DNA of 45,098 nt. Source: a virus. Position 1 is the first letter of the stretch. Every line of letters starts with the position of its first letter. Both the position numbers and the translations under genes were made by a program. The notes under the pieces were generated by a model. That model ran no database searches, was not told where the DNA came from, and saw only the letters and a program-made list of their open reading frames with translations. The stretch is from IMG/VR virus record IMGVR_UViG_3300028920_000012, positions 1 through 45,098 of that record; one strand, 5' to 3'. Of the stretch, positions 24,388-32,125 are shown in pieces.

Positions 24388-24439
24388 GGTCATACCAAAA
24401 ACTCATTGAGCCCGGTCCGATTCGATGAGGGTATGATCC
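24388..24439 (+). ncRNA. Long imperfect hairpin in the transcribed leader
   Basis: GGTCATACC (24388-24396) pairs with GGTATGATCC (24430-24439) with one bulged base. After a 5-nt AAAAA bulge, CTCATTGA (24402-24409) pairs with TCGATGAG (24422-24429). That gives 17 base pairs with a 12-nt GC-rich loop. It lies 35 bp downstream of the -10 box and is not coding. It could be a small RNA or a cis-regulatory leader; no known family is recognised. Confidence 0.5.
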
Positions 24440-24641
24440 GAAACCAATAAAAACAGCCTCACACCGGGCAAGCGGACACGCGGAGGGCGAGTAGACGGGC
24501 AGGGAGTGAGAAAGCCCCATCGCAACAAACTCAAACTCAGGCGTATACCTCAGACATTACAGGGCCAGCACAGGCGCACACCGTGACTATGGTAGTTACG
24601 GACACGGACGGAAGGCAGGAGGCAACTTAAAGGAGGAAAAA

Positions 24642-24908
24642 ATATTCCCTACATTAGCGCAGAGATCAAGCACAAAACAAAGGGTAAAATGGGAGGTATG
24701 GATAAATGACAGAGAGCGGCATTCTGGAGTTATACAACTCTCACCTGGCGCAGGTGATGAGGAGGTTTTTACAGCGCTTATCTCATCATGGCACCTGCAA
24801 ACCCCAAAAGAACGTGCAGGGCTTAAGGTTGACCGAGATAAAAACCAAATAAAGATTAATGGTAATAGGCGCATTTCTTTTGTTCTTAAGCGGGCAGACT
24901 GTCATTAA
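24642..24908 (+). CDS. Possible gene with non-canonical ATA start (88 aa)
   Basis: The frame is open from 24510 to a TAA at 24906 and reads like protein (VKWEVWINDRERHSGVIQLS, then GLKVDRDKNQIKINGNRRIS), yet has no ATG, GTG or TTG. A strong ribosome site AAAGGAGG at 24629-24636 sits 5 bp before an in-frame ATA at 24642. The competing ATG frame at 24706 gives only 48 less convincing residues (MTESGILELYNSHLAQ). Either the gene starts at ATA, or it is a remnant that lost its start, or the 48-residue frame is real. Confidence 0.4.
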   Translation: MFPTLAQRSSTKQRVKWEVWINDRERHSGVIQLSPGAGDEEVFTALISSWHLQTPKERAGLKVDRDKNQIKINGNRRISFVLKRADCH

Positions 24909-24924
24909 AAAAAAGAGGGAGGCC

Positions 24925-25140
24925 ATGACTTACAAAGTATTTTTCTTTTCGGTTGAGGGTAAGATCCCGCACGGCACTGTGACAGTACCGACAAACAGTG
25001 CTGCCGATATTGTACGGGGTCTGCTGGATCGTTATCTGTTGTGTGGCACGAGTCGCGTGACGTTTGAGTACACGGCAGATGCGATCTATGTCATAAGTTG
25101 CGCAACAGGCCGTGCAGTTTATGAGCTTGTGTCAATCTAA
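24925..25140 (+). CDS. Hypothetical protein (71 aa)
   Basis: ATG at 24925 selected because AGAGGGAGG lies immediately upstream. Begins MTYKVFFFSVEGKIPHGTVT and is a small alpha/beta protein with TYKVFFFSVEGK, RGLLDRYLLCG and FEYTADAIYVIS as likely strand-helix-strand units. No family is recognised. Probably co-transcribed from the 24324 promoter with its neighbours. Confidence 0.6.
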   Translation: MTYKVFFFSVEGKIPHGTVTVPTNSAADIVRGLLDRYLLCGTSRVTFEYTADAIYVISCATGRAVYELVSI

Positions 25141-25157
25141 AAAAAAGGGGGAAAACC

Positions 25158-25334
25158 ATGAACTACGAGACCGCCGTATGGACAGCCGTCGCACGACGGT
25201 TTGAGACAGGACAGCACTTTGTGGTTCTGCGACAGTTCCGCGAATATGAGCTCGTCGAAATTCCCCGGCACTACGAGCAGGAGGACATTGAGGAACTGTA
25301 TGGCGAGGATGTGGCCTATGACACGCTTTCTTAA
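25158..25334 (+). CDS. Hypothetical acidic protein (58 aa)
   Basis: ATG at 25158 behind AAAAAAGGGGGAAAACC. Sequence MNYETAVWTAVARRFETGQH ends in an acidic stretch (EQEDIEELYGEDVAYD). No family is recognised. It is convergent with, and overlaps by 4 bp, the replication gene on the other strand; no terminator is visible between them. Confidence 0.6.
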   Translation: MNYETAVWTAVARRFETGQHFVVLRQFREYELVEIPRHYEQEDIEELYGEDVAYDTLS

Positions 25335-26191
25335 ACCTTCACACCTACTTTTAGTGCCAACTGCTTCGCCTTCGCGTTTTTCAGCATACGATCAAACCCG
25401 GCCTTAATTTCTGCCGCGTGTTCAAGCACTTCTCTCTCATTCCAATTTTGATTTTTCGTCTTCATGATACTTTCAGCATATCCGGCCGGGTTTTCTATTT
25501 GTGCCCAATATGCCGCCAGCGCTTCAAGGGTCTCATTTATCGCCCCCGGATGCGATTTAGCATTAACACGTTTCTGGACCCATTGATATGGATTATACGT
25601 CCGGCCTTTTTTTTGCGGTAAACTGGATATGGTTTTGCAGTGCGCTTCAATGGATTTAAAATACTCGCCAACACGGACCGAAAAATGCTTATTTTCATTG
25701 CCGGAAAAGTCGGCCGAAGGCCGCCCCGAAGGGGCCGGTTTTTGTGATTTATCTGTTTCTGTTTCTGTTTCTGTTTCTGTTTCTGATGCCGGACACGCGC
25801 CGGACAAACTCCCGACAGTGTCCGGACACTCTCCGGATTTTTCTTTTTTCTTTCTGGAGTATTCATCCCGGAATTTCAATAACTTAGGGTATTTTATGGT
25901 AAGGTAGTTTTCGTTAAATTCCAGAAAAAACTTTTGTGGTTTTTTTAAATTTTGTTCGAAATCTGCCAGAAAACCGGCAATTTTCCGGAACTTTTTGACC
26001 GAAACTCCACAGGTTTTCGACCACTTTTTGATCGAATGACGCGTTTCGCACCTGTCGGATTTGTCCATTGCGTTACCAATCAACTCGACAATTATCCAAT
26101 ACACACCATACCCCTCCGCGCCGTACTCATCCATCAATGCGGACAGCATTTCATCATCGTGTGAATCGGTCATGTGTTTAAACCACCGCAT
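25331..26191 (-). CDS. DUF4373-type replication initiator-like protein (286 aa)
   Basis: The N-terminal domain MRWFKHMTDSHDDEMLSALM ... GAEGYGVYWIIVELIG is the Lin1244/DUF4373 signature found in phage replication proteins. A linker of repeated Thr-Glu (residues of about 137-145) joins a helical C-terminal part (NPYQWVQKRVNAKSHPGAIN, then NPAGYAESIMKTKNQNW) similar to DnaD/O-like helicase-loading regions. It is the last gene of the leftward early operon that starts with the Cro-like gene. With no phage polymerase or helicase in the genome, it most likely recruits the host replisome. Confidence 0.75.
   Translation of the reverse strand: MRWFKHMTDSHDDEMLSALMDEYGAEGYGVYWIIVELIGNAMDKSDRCETRHSIKKWSKTCGVSVKKFRKIAGFLADFEQNLKKPQKFFLEFNENYLTIKYPKLLKFRDEYSRKKKEKSGECPDTVGSLSGACPASETETETETETDKSQKPAPSGRPSADFSGNENKHFSVRVGEYFKSIEAHCKTISSLPQKKGRTYNPYQWVQKRVNAKSHPGAINETLEALAAYWAQIENPAGYAESIMKTKNQNWNEREVLEHAAEIKAGFDRMLKNAKAKQLALKVGVKV
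25756..25785. repeat. Hexanucleotide repeat (TTTCTG x5)
   Basis: Five perfect 6-bp units encode the alternating Glu-Thr linker of the replication protein. Length variation is in frame and would only change linker length. Confidence 0.9.
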
Positions 26192-26197
26192 GTACTA

Positions 26198-26437
26198 CTA
26201 CCCTTTTATCTCATCCCATCCGGCAATATGGACAGCGATACCCGTGTCACATGCCTCGACGCTTATCAGGTCGTACCCGGCCAGCATCGAAATTGCCTGG
26301 GACTCAAACGCATCGAGCGTTCCCCGGTAACACGCACCACCATTATCAGCCTCAAATAGCAGTGCAACATAGTATTTAAACAAGCGGCCGTTTTTGAAAA
26401 CGGGGTTTTCCTGTACTTTCCTGTGTAATTTGATCAT
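26198..26437 (-). CDS. Small replication-associated protein (79 aa)
   Basis: Begins MIKLHRKVQENPVFKNGRLFKYYVALLFEA, in the style of the N-terminal winged-helix start of phage replication initiators (IKLxRKxxENPxFKN), but it ends after 79 residues. It may be a separated initiator fragment or an accessory to the DUF4373 protein that starts 7 bp downstream. ATG at 26437 with AAAGGGAGTGA, inside the last 62 bp of the Cro-like gene. Confidence 0.6.
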   Translation of the reverse strand: MIKLHRKVQENPVFKNGRLFKYYVALLFEADNGGACYRGTLDAFESQAISMLAGYDLISVEACDTGIAVHIAGWDEIKG

Positions 26438-26654
26438 TCGTCACTCCCTTTAAAATTAAATACACTACCGGCCACGGGTTCCCGTATTTGGCCGGGTATA
26501 AAAACTTTCTTTCATCAATGCCGAACACTTTTGACAGTTTTTCGACCCGCGCCAGATTACTGCACCCTATACCCTCACCGGCACGGGTTTTATCACGCTG
26601 TAGCGTAACAGCCGTAACTCCAAGATATTTTGCTAATTCTTGTAAACTTTTCAT
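26376..26654 (-). CDS. Cro/XRE-like HTH regulator (92 aa)
   Basis: N-terminal HTH (SLQELAKYLGVTAVTLQRDK), a middle EKLSKVFGIDERKFLYP typical of XRE proteins, and a short tail. It is divergent from the repressor gene at 26818 across a 163-bp AT-rich gap, the geometry of a lysis-lysogeny switch, and is first in the leftward early operon with the replication genes. A Cro-like role is inferred. ATG at 26654 behind AGGGAGAATAT. Confidence 0.7.
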   Translation of the reverse strand: MKSLQELAKYLGVTAVTLQRDKTRAGEGIGCSNLARVEKLSKVFGIDERKFLYPAKYGNPWPVVYLILKGVTNDQITQESTGKPRFQKRPLV

Positions 26655-26817
26655 ATATTCTCCCTAAATTTGGTAATTAGTTAAAAACTTTTGTATTTTT
26701 TATCCATATATAGTTTTCCAATAAAAAGCAACATTTTTTTATACTTTATTGACAATATATAAAATAATTATTATTATAGTGTAGTAACAACCATAATTAC
26801 CGTAAAAGGAGGAACAA
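26655..26817. promoter_or_regulatory. Lysis-lysogeny switch region
   Basis: Divergent intergenic region. The repressor promoter is TTGACA at 26749, 17 bp, TATTAT at 26772. Two inverted half-sites, GGTAATTA near 26671 and TAATTACC near 26794, flank the region and are candidate operators. A leftward promoter for the Cro-like gene is not clear. Confidence 0.65.
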
Positions 26818-27291
26818 GTGAACAGGTTTTCAATTATTGTGCGCGAGTACATGGAAGAACAAGGCGTTTCTGTACCAAAACTCGCGCAGGCGTTAGAGGT
26901 CGGCGACAACACAATTTATACGTGGTTACATGGAAACACAATGCCCCAAAAACGACATCGTGAACGGATTGCCAAACTTTTTAACTTACCCGCTGCCGCA
27001 CTGTTTTCCGATGAAAAAGAGCTTGCAGTACCGATTGAAACGGCAATGCTGTTTCAAATATTTTTAAAGAAGCCCCCACGGGAACGCCCTGTAGCAATTA
27101 TCCGCCAGGCGTGTAAAGACCAGCAAATGGTCCAGTTCGGGGAGGTAATCATCGAGCACATGGAAAAAACCGGGGAATACCCCGAGGGTGTGCAGGAGTA
27201 TTTAGACGGTAAGATCACAGAGCTTGAGCTTTACGAACGCTGTAAAAACCTTGCCAATACATCGTTACAGCACATAAAGACACTCATTTAA
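26818..27291 (+). CDS. CI-like repressor, XRE family (157 aa)
   Basis: GTG start behind AAAGGAGGAACAA. N-terminal HTH (SVPKLAQALEVGDNTIYTWL) followed by a C-terminal helical part without the LexA/CI serine-lysine autocleavage signature. If it is the repressor, induction may not be by RecA-assisted self-cleavage. Position and orientation, divergent from a second HTH gene, support the repressor role. Confidence 0.7.
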   Translation: MNRFSIIVREYMEEQGVSVPKLAQALEVGDNTIYTWLHGNTMPQKRHRERIAKLFNLPAAALFSDEKELAVPIETAMLFQIFLKKPPRERPVAIIRQACKDQQMVQFGEVIIEHMEKTGEYPEGVQEYLDGKITELELYERCKNLANTSLQHIKTLI

Positions 27292-27373
27292 AAAACCCAA
27301 CCCCATAAAAACGGCTTTTTTGTGCAATTTCTACCGTTTTTTTGGAATATTTTACAAAGTACAAAAAATATGA

Positions 27374-27401
27374 TTGACATTACAATAATATTGAATATAA
27401 T
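27374..27401 (+). promoter_or_regulatory. Promoter of the recombination operon
   Basis: TTGACA at 27374, 16 bp, TATAAT at 27396. The spacer contains the perfect palindrome CAATAATATTG, a likely operator. Genes from 27528 onward follow in one direction. Confidence 0.75.
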
Positions 27402-27477
27402 TAAACATAAGGGGTGAAACTAAAAAAAAATTAAAAGGAGGTGATGCTTAAAGACTGAGCATGAAAGAATAAATATA

Positions 27478-27506
27478 GCCCCCGGTACGCTATCCCTACC
27501 GGGGGC
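27478..27506 (+). other. Strong hairpin in the leader of the recombination operon
   Basis: GCCCCCGGTA (27478-27487) pairs perfectly with TACCGGGGGC (27497-27506) around a 9-nt loop. No T-run follows on either strand, so it is not a simple terminator. It may protect the messenger end, or act with the short leader frames at 27444 and 27461. Confidence 0.65.
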
Positions 27507-27527
27507 AAACACTTTAAAGGAGAAAGT

Positions 27528-27605
27528 ATGACAAGAGAAGAAGCGATTGAAAAATTTCGTGAACACTGGCGATGGTTGGCCGAACTGCCGGAGAGGTCCG
27601 TATGA
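27528..27605 (+). CDS. Small leader protein coupled to the exonuclease gene (25 aa)
   Basis: MTREEAIEKFREHWRWLAEL and five more residues, behind AAAGGAGAAAG, stopping at a TGA that overlaps the next ATG (ATGA). Such short TREEAIEKxRxxWRW proteins occur before recombination genes in other phages, function unknown. Its main role may be translational coupling. Confidence 0.55.
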   Translation: MTREEAIEKFREHWRWLAELPERSV

Positions 27606-28417
27606 AGGGCTTATACAGAAACCTGCCGATGTCCCGGTACCTGGGGCACCCAAGCCTTGCCCGATCCGGCCTGATCCAGTTTCAGGAGCGCCTGGGTGAG
27701 CGCAAAAAGAGAAAGAAAAAAGACACGGATGCCAAAACGCTCGGCACCCTGTGCCACACGGCAAGTCTCGAACCCGAACTACTTGATCGGGTAGTCGCCA
27801 TGCCTGAAACAAAACCGAAAACCGGCAAGAAATTTATCAAACGTGGTAAAGACTGGGATGAATTCAAAGCCGAAAACAAGGGCAAGGAAATCATCACCGC
27901 CCATCAATACGAGACGATGCACCGGGTATACGACTCGGTATTTAACGACCCGGATCACCGTGAGGCCGCCGAATTTTTAACCGGCGGTGATAATGAGGTC
28001 AGTGGTTTTTACGAGTACGAGCTGGAAACCGGGCAGATTGTAAAGCTCAAATGTCGCCCGGACGTTTTAAAACCCGGAGTCGTGGTCAACCTGAAAACCA
28101 CCGCAGATGCTACCAAGGCCTTCCAACAGCGCCACTTTTATGATCTATGTTACCACTGGTCCCTATTCTTTGAACTCGAAGGGCTGACTGCGATTACCGG
28201 CAAGAGGCACAACACTTATAAATTCGTATGTGTCGAAACAACCGATCCCTATGAGGTCGCGGTATATGAATTAGCACACGAATACCGCAAAATCGCAAGA
28301 CGAGAAATCCTGCCGGCACTTGAAACGTATGTCGAAATGAAAGAGCGGGGGGAAGCACCCTGTTACCCACGGGGTACGCAAATACTGTACCCTCCGAAAC
28401 ATGCAAGAATAAAATAA
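27602..28417 (+). CDS. RecE/ExoVIII-like PDDEXK exonuclease (271 aa)
   Basis: Start ATG at 27602 chosen for the ATGA overlap with the 25-residue leader gene. Resembles the PDDEXK-type phage exonuclease family (DUF3799): an N-terminal YLGHPSLARSGLIQF, LGTLCHTASLEPE, then the catalytic region KLKCRPDVLKPGVVVNLKTT with Asp and a Lys after a beta strand, and FYDLCYHWSLFFELEG. It would resect double-strand ends to 3' single strands for the annealing protein encoded next. Confidence 0.8.
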   Translation: MKGLYRNLPMSRYLGHPSLARSGLIQFQERLGERKKRKKKDTDAKTLGTLCHTASLEPELLDRVVAMPETKPKTGKKFIKRGKDWDEFKAENKGKEIITAHQYETMHRVYDSVFNDPDHREAAEFLTGGDNEVSGFYEYELETGQIVKLKCRPDVLKPGVVVNLKTTADATKAFQQRHFYDLCYHWSLFFELEGLTAITGKRHNTYKFVCVETTDPYEVAVYELAHEYRKIARREILPALETYVEMKERGEAPCYPRGTQILYPPKHARIK

Positions 28418-28437
28418 ACCCGAAGGAGATATAATTT

Positions 28438-29781
28438 ATGGAGAATTTACCGGCTACAGCTACGTCTGCACCTGCGCCAGCACTACCGAAAGGGACAGAC
28501 TCATTTTACTTTAACGTACAGCTTTTTGAACATGCCCAGCGGGTAGCGAAAATGTTTGCGGCGTCAACAATGGTACCGGACACGTACCGAGATAATACCG
28601 GCAACTGCATGATTGCTTTTAACTTGGCAAACCGTATGAACATGGACCCGTTTATGCTTATGAAGCATACATACATTGTCCACGGCAAACCCGGTTTTGA
28701 AGGTAAGTTCATTATTGCGCTGGTCAACCAGAGCGGACGGTTTGCACCTCTTAAGTTCCGCATGGACGGCGAGGGTGACGATTACGGTTGCACAGCTTAC
28801 ACCACGGAAAAAACTACCGGTGATGAGATCGAGGGGCCGAAAGTAACCCGAAAGATGGTGAAAGAAGAAGGCTGGACCAAAAACTCAAAATGGCGAACGA
28901 TGGAAGACCTGATGTTTCGCTATCGTGCCGCCTCATTTTTCGGAAACCTTTACTGCCCGGATCTTTTAATGGGGATGCAGTCAAGAGAAGAACTTGAAGA
29001 TATCAATCCGAAACAGCTTACAGGAGTTACGGTAACCGAACCCGAAACACCCCCGGTAACATATGAGATCCAGACACCGCCGCCGGAGGTTGAGGCTCCT
29101 GTAACAAATCCGGAATGGACACCGCCGACACCGCCAAAAGCACAGACGAAAAATGAGCCATTGGCAGAGGCACCGCCCCCGCATAAGAATTTTTTCGAAG
29201 ACGAGACCAACTGGCGAAACCTCCGCAAGCCCGGTACATACGCGGCCCTTGTCGATCACAGAGACGAGTACCTGTTGGCCGAGGAACCGGCACAGATCGA
29301 GTTCAAAACAAAGTTTCTCGGTCTGTTTTCAGAAGTCGAGTGGCACCAAGCGATGGGAACCGCTCCCCCGGTCGATGAATCCACACCTGCACCGGATGAG
29401 GAGTATGCAGAAAACCCCATGCCCCACGCCCCGGATTTTTTCCAAGATCCGGCCCCGGCCCCGGTAGACGAATCCACGTTATCAGAGCTAACCGATAACA
29501 TCGGAGGGTACGCAAAGGAATTTATCGAGCAAGGGCAGTTTAGCCTCGGCATCAAACCCGGGACAATACCGGCAACCGTTGAGGAGGCTCGAGACCTTCT
29601 CGCCGCCGTTCACACCCGTGCCAAAGCCGCGATGCCGTCTATTGACGTATTGCGGGGGTATCGGCACACGAAAACAGCTCACTACAACAGTGTAATCAAA
29701 CGAGCCGGTAAGCCGACCACAGAAGAAGCGTGTCAAATTCTCATTCGGCGGCTGAAAGCAATAGAAGGAGACAAATTTTAA
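28438..29781 (+). CDS. RecT-family single-strand annealing protein (447 aa)
   Basis: Residues of about 20-190 carry RecT-like features: a helix with AQRVAKMFAAS, NMDPFMLMKHTYIVHGKPGF, KFIIALVNQSGRF, a GDDYGCTAY strand and WRTMEDLMFRYRAASFFGN. Residues of about 200-350 are a long Pro- and Glu-rich linker, followed by a helical C-terminus. It pairs with the exonuclease just upstream as a RecE-RecT type recombination system used for phage DNA repair, concatemer formation and exchange. ATG at 28438 behind GAAGGAGATATAATTT. Longer than typical RecT because of the linker. Confidence 0.85.
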   Translation: MENLPATATSAPAPALPKGTDSFYFNVQLFEHAQRVAKMFAASTMVPDTYRDNTGNCMIAFNLANRMNMDPFMLMKHTYIVHGKPGFEGKFIIALVNQSGRFAPLKFRMDGEGDDYGCTAYTTEKTTGDEIEGPKVTRKMVKEEGWTKNSKWRTMEDLMFRYRAASFFGNLYCPDLLMGMQSREELEDINPKQLTGVTVTEPETPPVTYEIQTPPPEVEAPVTNPEWTPPTPPKAQTKNEPLAEAPPPHKNFFEDETNWRNLRKPGTYAALVDHRDEYLLAEEPAQIEFKTKFLGLFSEVEWHQAMGTAPPVDESTPAPDEEYAENPMPHAPDFFQDPAPAPVDESTLSELTDNIGGYAKEFIEQGQFSLGIKPGTIPATVEEARDLLAAVHTRAKAAMPSIDVLRGYRHTKTAHYNSVIKRAGKPTTEEACQILIRRLKAIEGDKF

Positions 29782-30113
29782 TGGCAATCGAAATAGACAT
29801 CACCAAAATCTACGAGGGCAAAAAACTTGTCGGCGTGCATGTAGATCGAGTAAAAGCGTTAACATACAGTGAATTGCCGAAAGAATATAAAAACCCTCCA
29901 AATGTTTGTGTATGGCTAAGTATAAACGGCTTTTTGACGTGTGAGAGTCTCTCTGAGTCCCTTTACCCCGGCCAAACATACTCCCCCGAGTTTTTTTACA
30001 AACGCCACGCCTACATCAAAAAAGCCGGGAACCGCCTGAAAGAGATCAACGACAAGATCCGGAAAGAAGAAAAGGCCGGACGCCGGGAGGTAAAAGAGGA
30101 AATCAGAATATGA
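29781..30113 (+). CDS. Hypothetical early protein (110 aa)
   Basis: ATG at 29781 overlaps the RecT stop (TAATG), with GAAGGAG upstream. Basic C-terminal helix (RLKEINDKIRKEEKAGRREV); the front half is beta-like (DITKIYEGKKLVGVHVDRVK). No family is recognised. Coupling to RecT suggests a recombination accessory role, but that is inference. Confidence 0.6.
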   Translation: MAIEIDITKIYEGKKLVGVHVDRVKALTYSELPKEYKNPPNVCVWLSINGFLTCESLSESLYPGQTYSPEFFYKRHAYIKKAGNRLKEINDKIRKEEKAGRREVKEEIRI

Positions 30114-30123
30114 AAGACACAGC

Positions 30124-30294
30124 ATGAAAAAACCCATTGAAAAAAAATGCTGGTCCTGTGGTGACTACATATTCAGGCGGAGAGACGGCCCCGGATGGGC
30201 TTATTGTAAATTGTGGAAAAAGTGGTTTGACATAAACAAAATCCGTCCGGGTGATACACGCTGCCCGGAATGGAAAAGAAAGGATAAAAAATGA
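30124..30294 (+). CDS. Small zinc-ribbon-like protein (56 aa)
   Basis: ATG at 30124. Cysteines in CWSCGDY, YCKLW and RCPEW give a probable metal site in a very basic protein (KKPIEKKCWSC, then PEWKRKDKK). Its end overlaps the next start (ATGA). The ribosome site is weak. No family is recognised. Confidence 0.6.
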   Translation: MKKPIEKKCWSCGDYIFRRRDGPGWAYCKLWKKWFDINKIRPGDTRCPEWKRKDKK

Positions 30295-30563
30295 CCCCCC
30301 CCGTAAATAAAGCGTTTATCGAGGGTGAGACAACCGGAAAATACATGGACCTACCGGAGGGAATGATTGCCTTTATTGTCCGGCGGCCGGACGGTGACAG
30401 GTTTTGTTGTGTGACAACTATACAGGAGGTAAAAAATTGCAAGCCCGGACGTATAAAAGTTTTCGTCGGCGAACTCCAGCAGTGGGGCGATAAAACCGTA
30501 ATTTTTGTAACCTCTATAAGGACTCAGCGATGCAAAAAAAAGGATGCTTATACCTCGGCATAG
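30291..30563 (+). CDS. Hypothetical early protein (90 aa)
   Basis: ATG overlaps the preceding stop. Small beta-rich protein (TTGKYMDLPEGMIAFIVRRP, IKVFVGELQQWGDKTVIFV) with a basic tail that overlaps the resolvase start by 34 bp. No family is recognised. Probably co-expressed with the recombination genes. Confidence 0.55.
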   Translation: MTPPVNKAFIEGETTGKYMDLPEGMIAFIVRRPDGDRFCCVTTIQEVKNCKPGRIKVFVGELQQWGDKTVIFVTSIRTQRCKKKDAYTSA

Positions 30564-31057
30564 ATCCGGGAATTACAAAAACCGCTCCCGGTTTTATGGC
30601 CGGGTTGCATGTTGCGCCGTGGCTGATACGTCCGGAAATTATTGCGGTCGTGCAGTGGCAAGGAGTTGAGGAAGCGGCCGAGTTTTTGCGAATAGTAAGA
30701 ATGGGATGGTATCCAAAAATCATTGTCGCTATCGAAAAGCAGTGGTGGTGGGGGTCGGATAAAAACAGGGGCTACGCAATATCCTCACTGGTAGCAAATT
30801 ACCATTGTTATTTAGGTATTTGCGCGGCACTTGAATTGCAGGTAAAACCAATAACGGCAAAGACATGGCAATCCATAATGATACCTAAAACGCTTTTTGC
30901 CGGAAACACAAAAGCGCGGAGTTTGTCTCGGGCTAGGCGACGATGGGGTAAGGACATCGAACAATATATCAAGGCAAAAAAAAATCATGGTGCCGCAGAT
31001 GCGTTAAATATAGCGGATTTTGCGGCCCGGATCTACAAACCGAGGAGGGGTAAATGA
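30530..31057 (+). CDS. RuvC-like Holliday junction resolvase (175 aa)
   Basis: RNase H-fold nuclease: the first acidic residue is Asp12 in YLGIDPG, the second Glu69 in IIVAIEKQ, and the C-terminal NHGAADALNIADFA supplies His153 and Asp157. This matches RuvC-type junction resolvases that debranch recombination intermediates before packaging. ATG at 30530 behind AAGGA. It follows the RecE/RecT genes, completing a recombination set. Confidence 0.8.
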   Translation: MQKKGCLYLGIDPGITKTAPGFMAGLHVAPWLIRPEIIAVVQWQGVEEAAEFLRIVRMGWYPKIIVAIEKQWWWGSDKNRGYAISSLVANYHCYLGICAALELQVKPITAKTWQSIMIPKTLFAGNTKARSLSRARRRWGKDIEQYIKAKKNHGAADALNIADFAARIYKPRRGK

Positions 31058-32076
31058 GCTTCCACTTTAAAAATCTCGTTTTCGAGGGAGGGGGAGTAAA
31101 AGCAGTTGCGTATCCCGGCGCTTTAAAAGCGTTATTTGATGCCGGAATATATGATCACATCGAGCGGGTTGCAGGAGTGTCCGCAGGTGCGATAGTCGCC
31201 GCACTGGTTGCCGTGGGATACACACCTGTGCAGATTGAAAAAATCATGCTGGCCGCCCCGTTCAATGCGTTTCTAGATGAATCGTTTGGTGTAATCCGTG
31301 ATGTCCGGCGGTTTATGTATAAATTCGGATGGTTCGAGGGTGAGAACCTGCAAAACTGGATACAATCGTTGATCGAGGCAAAAACAGGCATTCATGATCC
31401 ATCTTTTGGCCGTCTGTCAAAAATGGGATATCGAAATCTATATGTGCTTACAACGGATTTATCAACACGGACTCAACGGATACACTCGCACGAGACCACT
31501 CCGCTACACTGTGTTGCAAAAACCGTGGCAAACAGCTGTAGGATTCCATTCGTTTTTGCGGCCCAGCAATCCATTTACGGGCACTGCATTGTAGATGGGG
31601 GCCTGGTCAACAACTACCCGGTTAAAATATTCGATCAACGCAGGTACGCGGAAAGCAGGGAACGCCGCGCAACAAAATATTACCGACATGCCAATAAATC
31701 TATTCTTACCCGGAAAAAACAGCACGTCTATAATAAATCGACCCTCGGATTCCGGTTGGATTCCGGTACACAAATTGCCGCTATGATGATGGGCAATGTC
31801 AAGCCGTGTCGAAAAATTGACAGTATCGTGGATTTTACCGTCGCGGTTATCGGCGCGATGATGGACGCGCAGGACAACCGGCACCTGCATTCCGACGATT
31901 GGCAGCGGACCGTGTATATTAACACCGGGGGGGTCAGTGCAATGGATTTTAACATTCCGGACACGCGCAAGACAGCGTTGTGTGAAACGGGGTATAAATC
32001 CACGGCAAAATATTTATCATGGTATAAGCGGAGTCATCCGGTCAATAAGATCCGGACAACAAAAAATTTACCCTGA
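31054..32076 (+). CDS. Patatin-like phospholipase (340 aa)
   Basis: All patatin landmarks are present: an oxyanion loop FEGGGVKA (residues 10-17), the nucleophile elbow GVSAG with Ser43, and the second catalytic element DGG with Asp181. Patatins hydrolyse acyl chains of membrane phospholipids. The C-terminal half (about 200-340) is basic and not recognised. ATG overlaps the resolvase stop (ATGA). The next gene encodes a small membrane protein. Roles could include membrane remodelling, superinfection exclusion or host lipid use. Confidence 0.85.
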   Translation: MSFHFKNLVFEGGGVKAVAYPGALKALFDAGIYDHIERVAGVSAGAIVAALVAVGYTPVQIEKIMLAAPFNAFLDESFGVIRDVRRFMYKFGWFEGENLQNWIQSLIEAKTGIHDPSFGRLSKMGYRNLYVLTTDLSTRTQRIHSHETTPLHCVAKTVANSCRIPFVFAAQQSIYGHCIVDGGLVNNYPVKIFDQRRYAESRERRATKYYRHANKSILTRKKQHVYNKSTLGFRLDSGTQIAAMMMGNVKPCRKIDSIVDFTVAVIGAMMDAQDNRHLHSDDWQRTVYINTGGVSAMDFNIPDTRKTALCETGYKSTAKYLSWYKRSHPVNKIRTTKNLP

Positions 32077-32125
32077 CGCTACCGAAATTATGTAATTTTT
32101 TTAAAAATTGTGTAAGGAGACCAAA

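Larger units (their letters stand above)
24176..24641. other. Divergent non-coding region with promoters and a structured leader
   Basis: About 466 bp without a convincing start codon. It holds an imperfect 12-bp tandem repeat (24202-24225), two plus-strand promoter candidates (24255 region and 24324) and a long hairpin (24388-24439). A GC-richer tract up to the next ribosome site at 24629 follows. The late leftward promoter for the endolysin gene should also be here but is not recognisable. Confidence 0.5.

Noticed and set aside
24596-24874. Minus-strand 92-residue open frame
   Set aside because: It lies opposite a better plus-strand frame with a strong ribosome site, has a low-complexity Ser/Pro/Cys composition, and lacks its own ribosome site.
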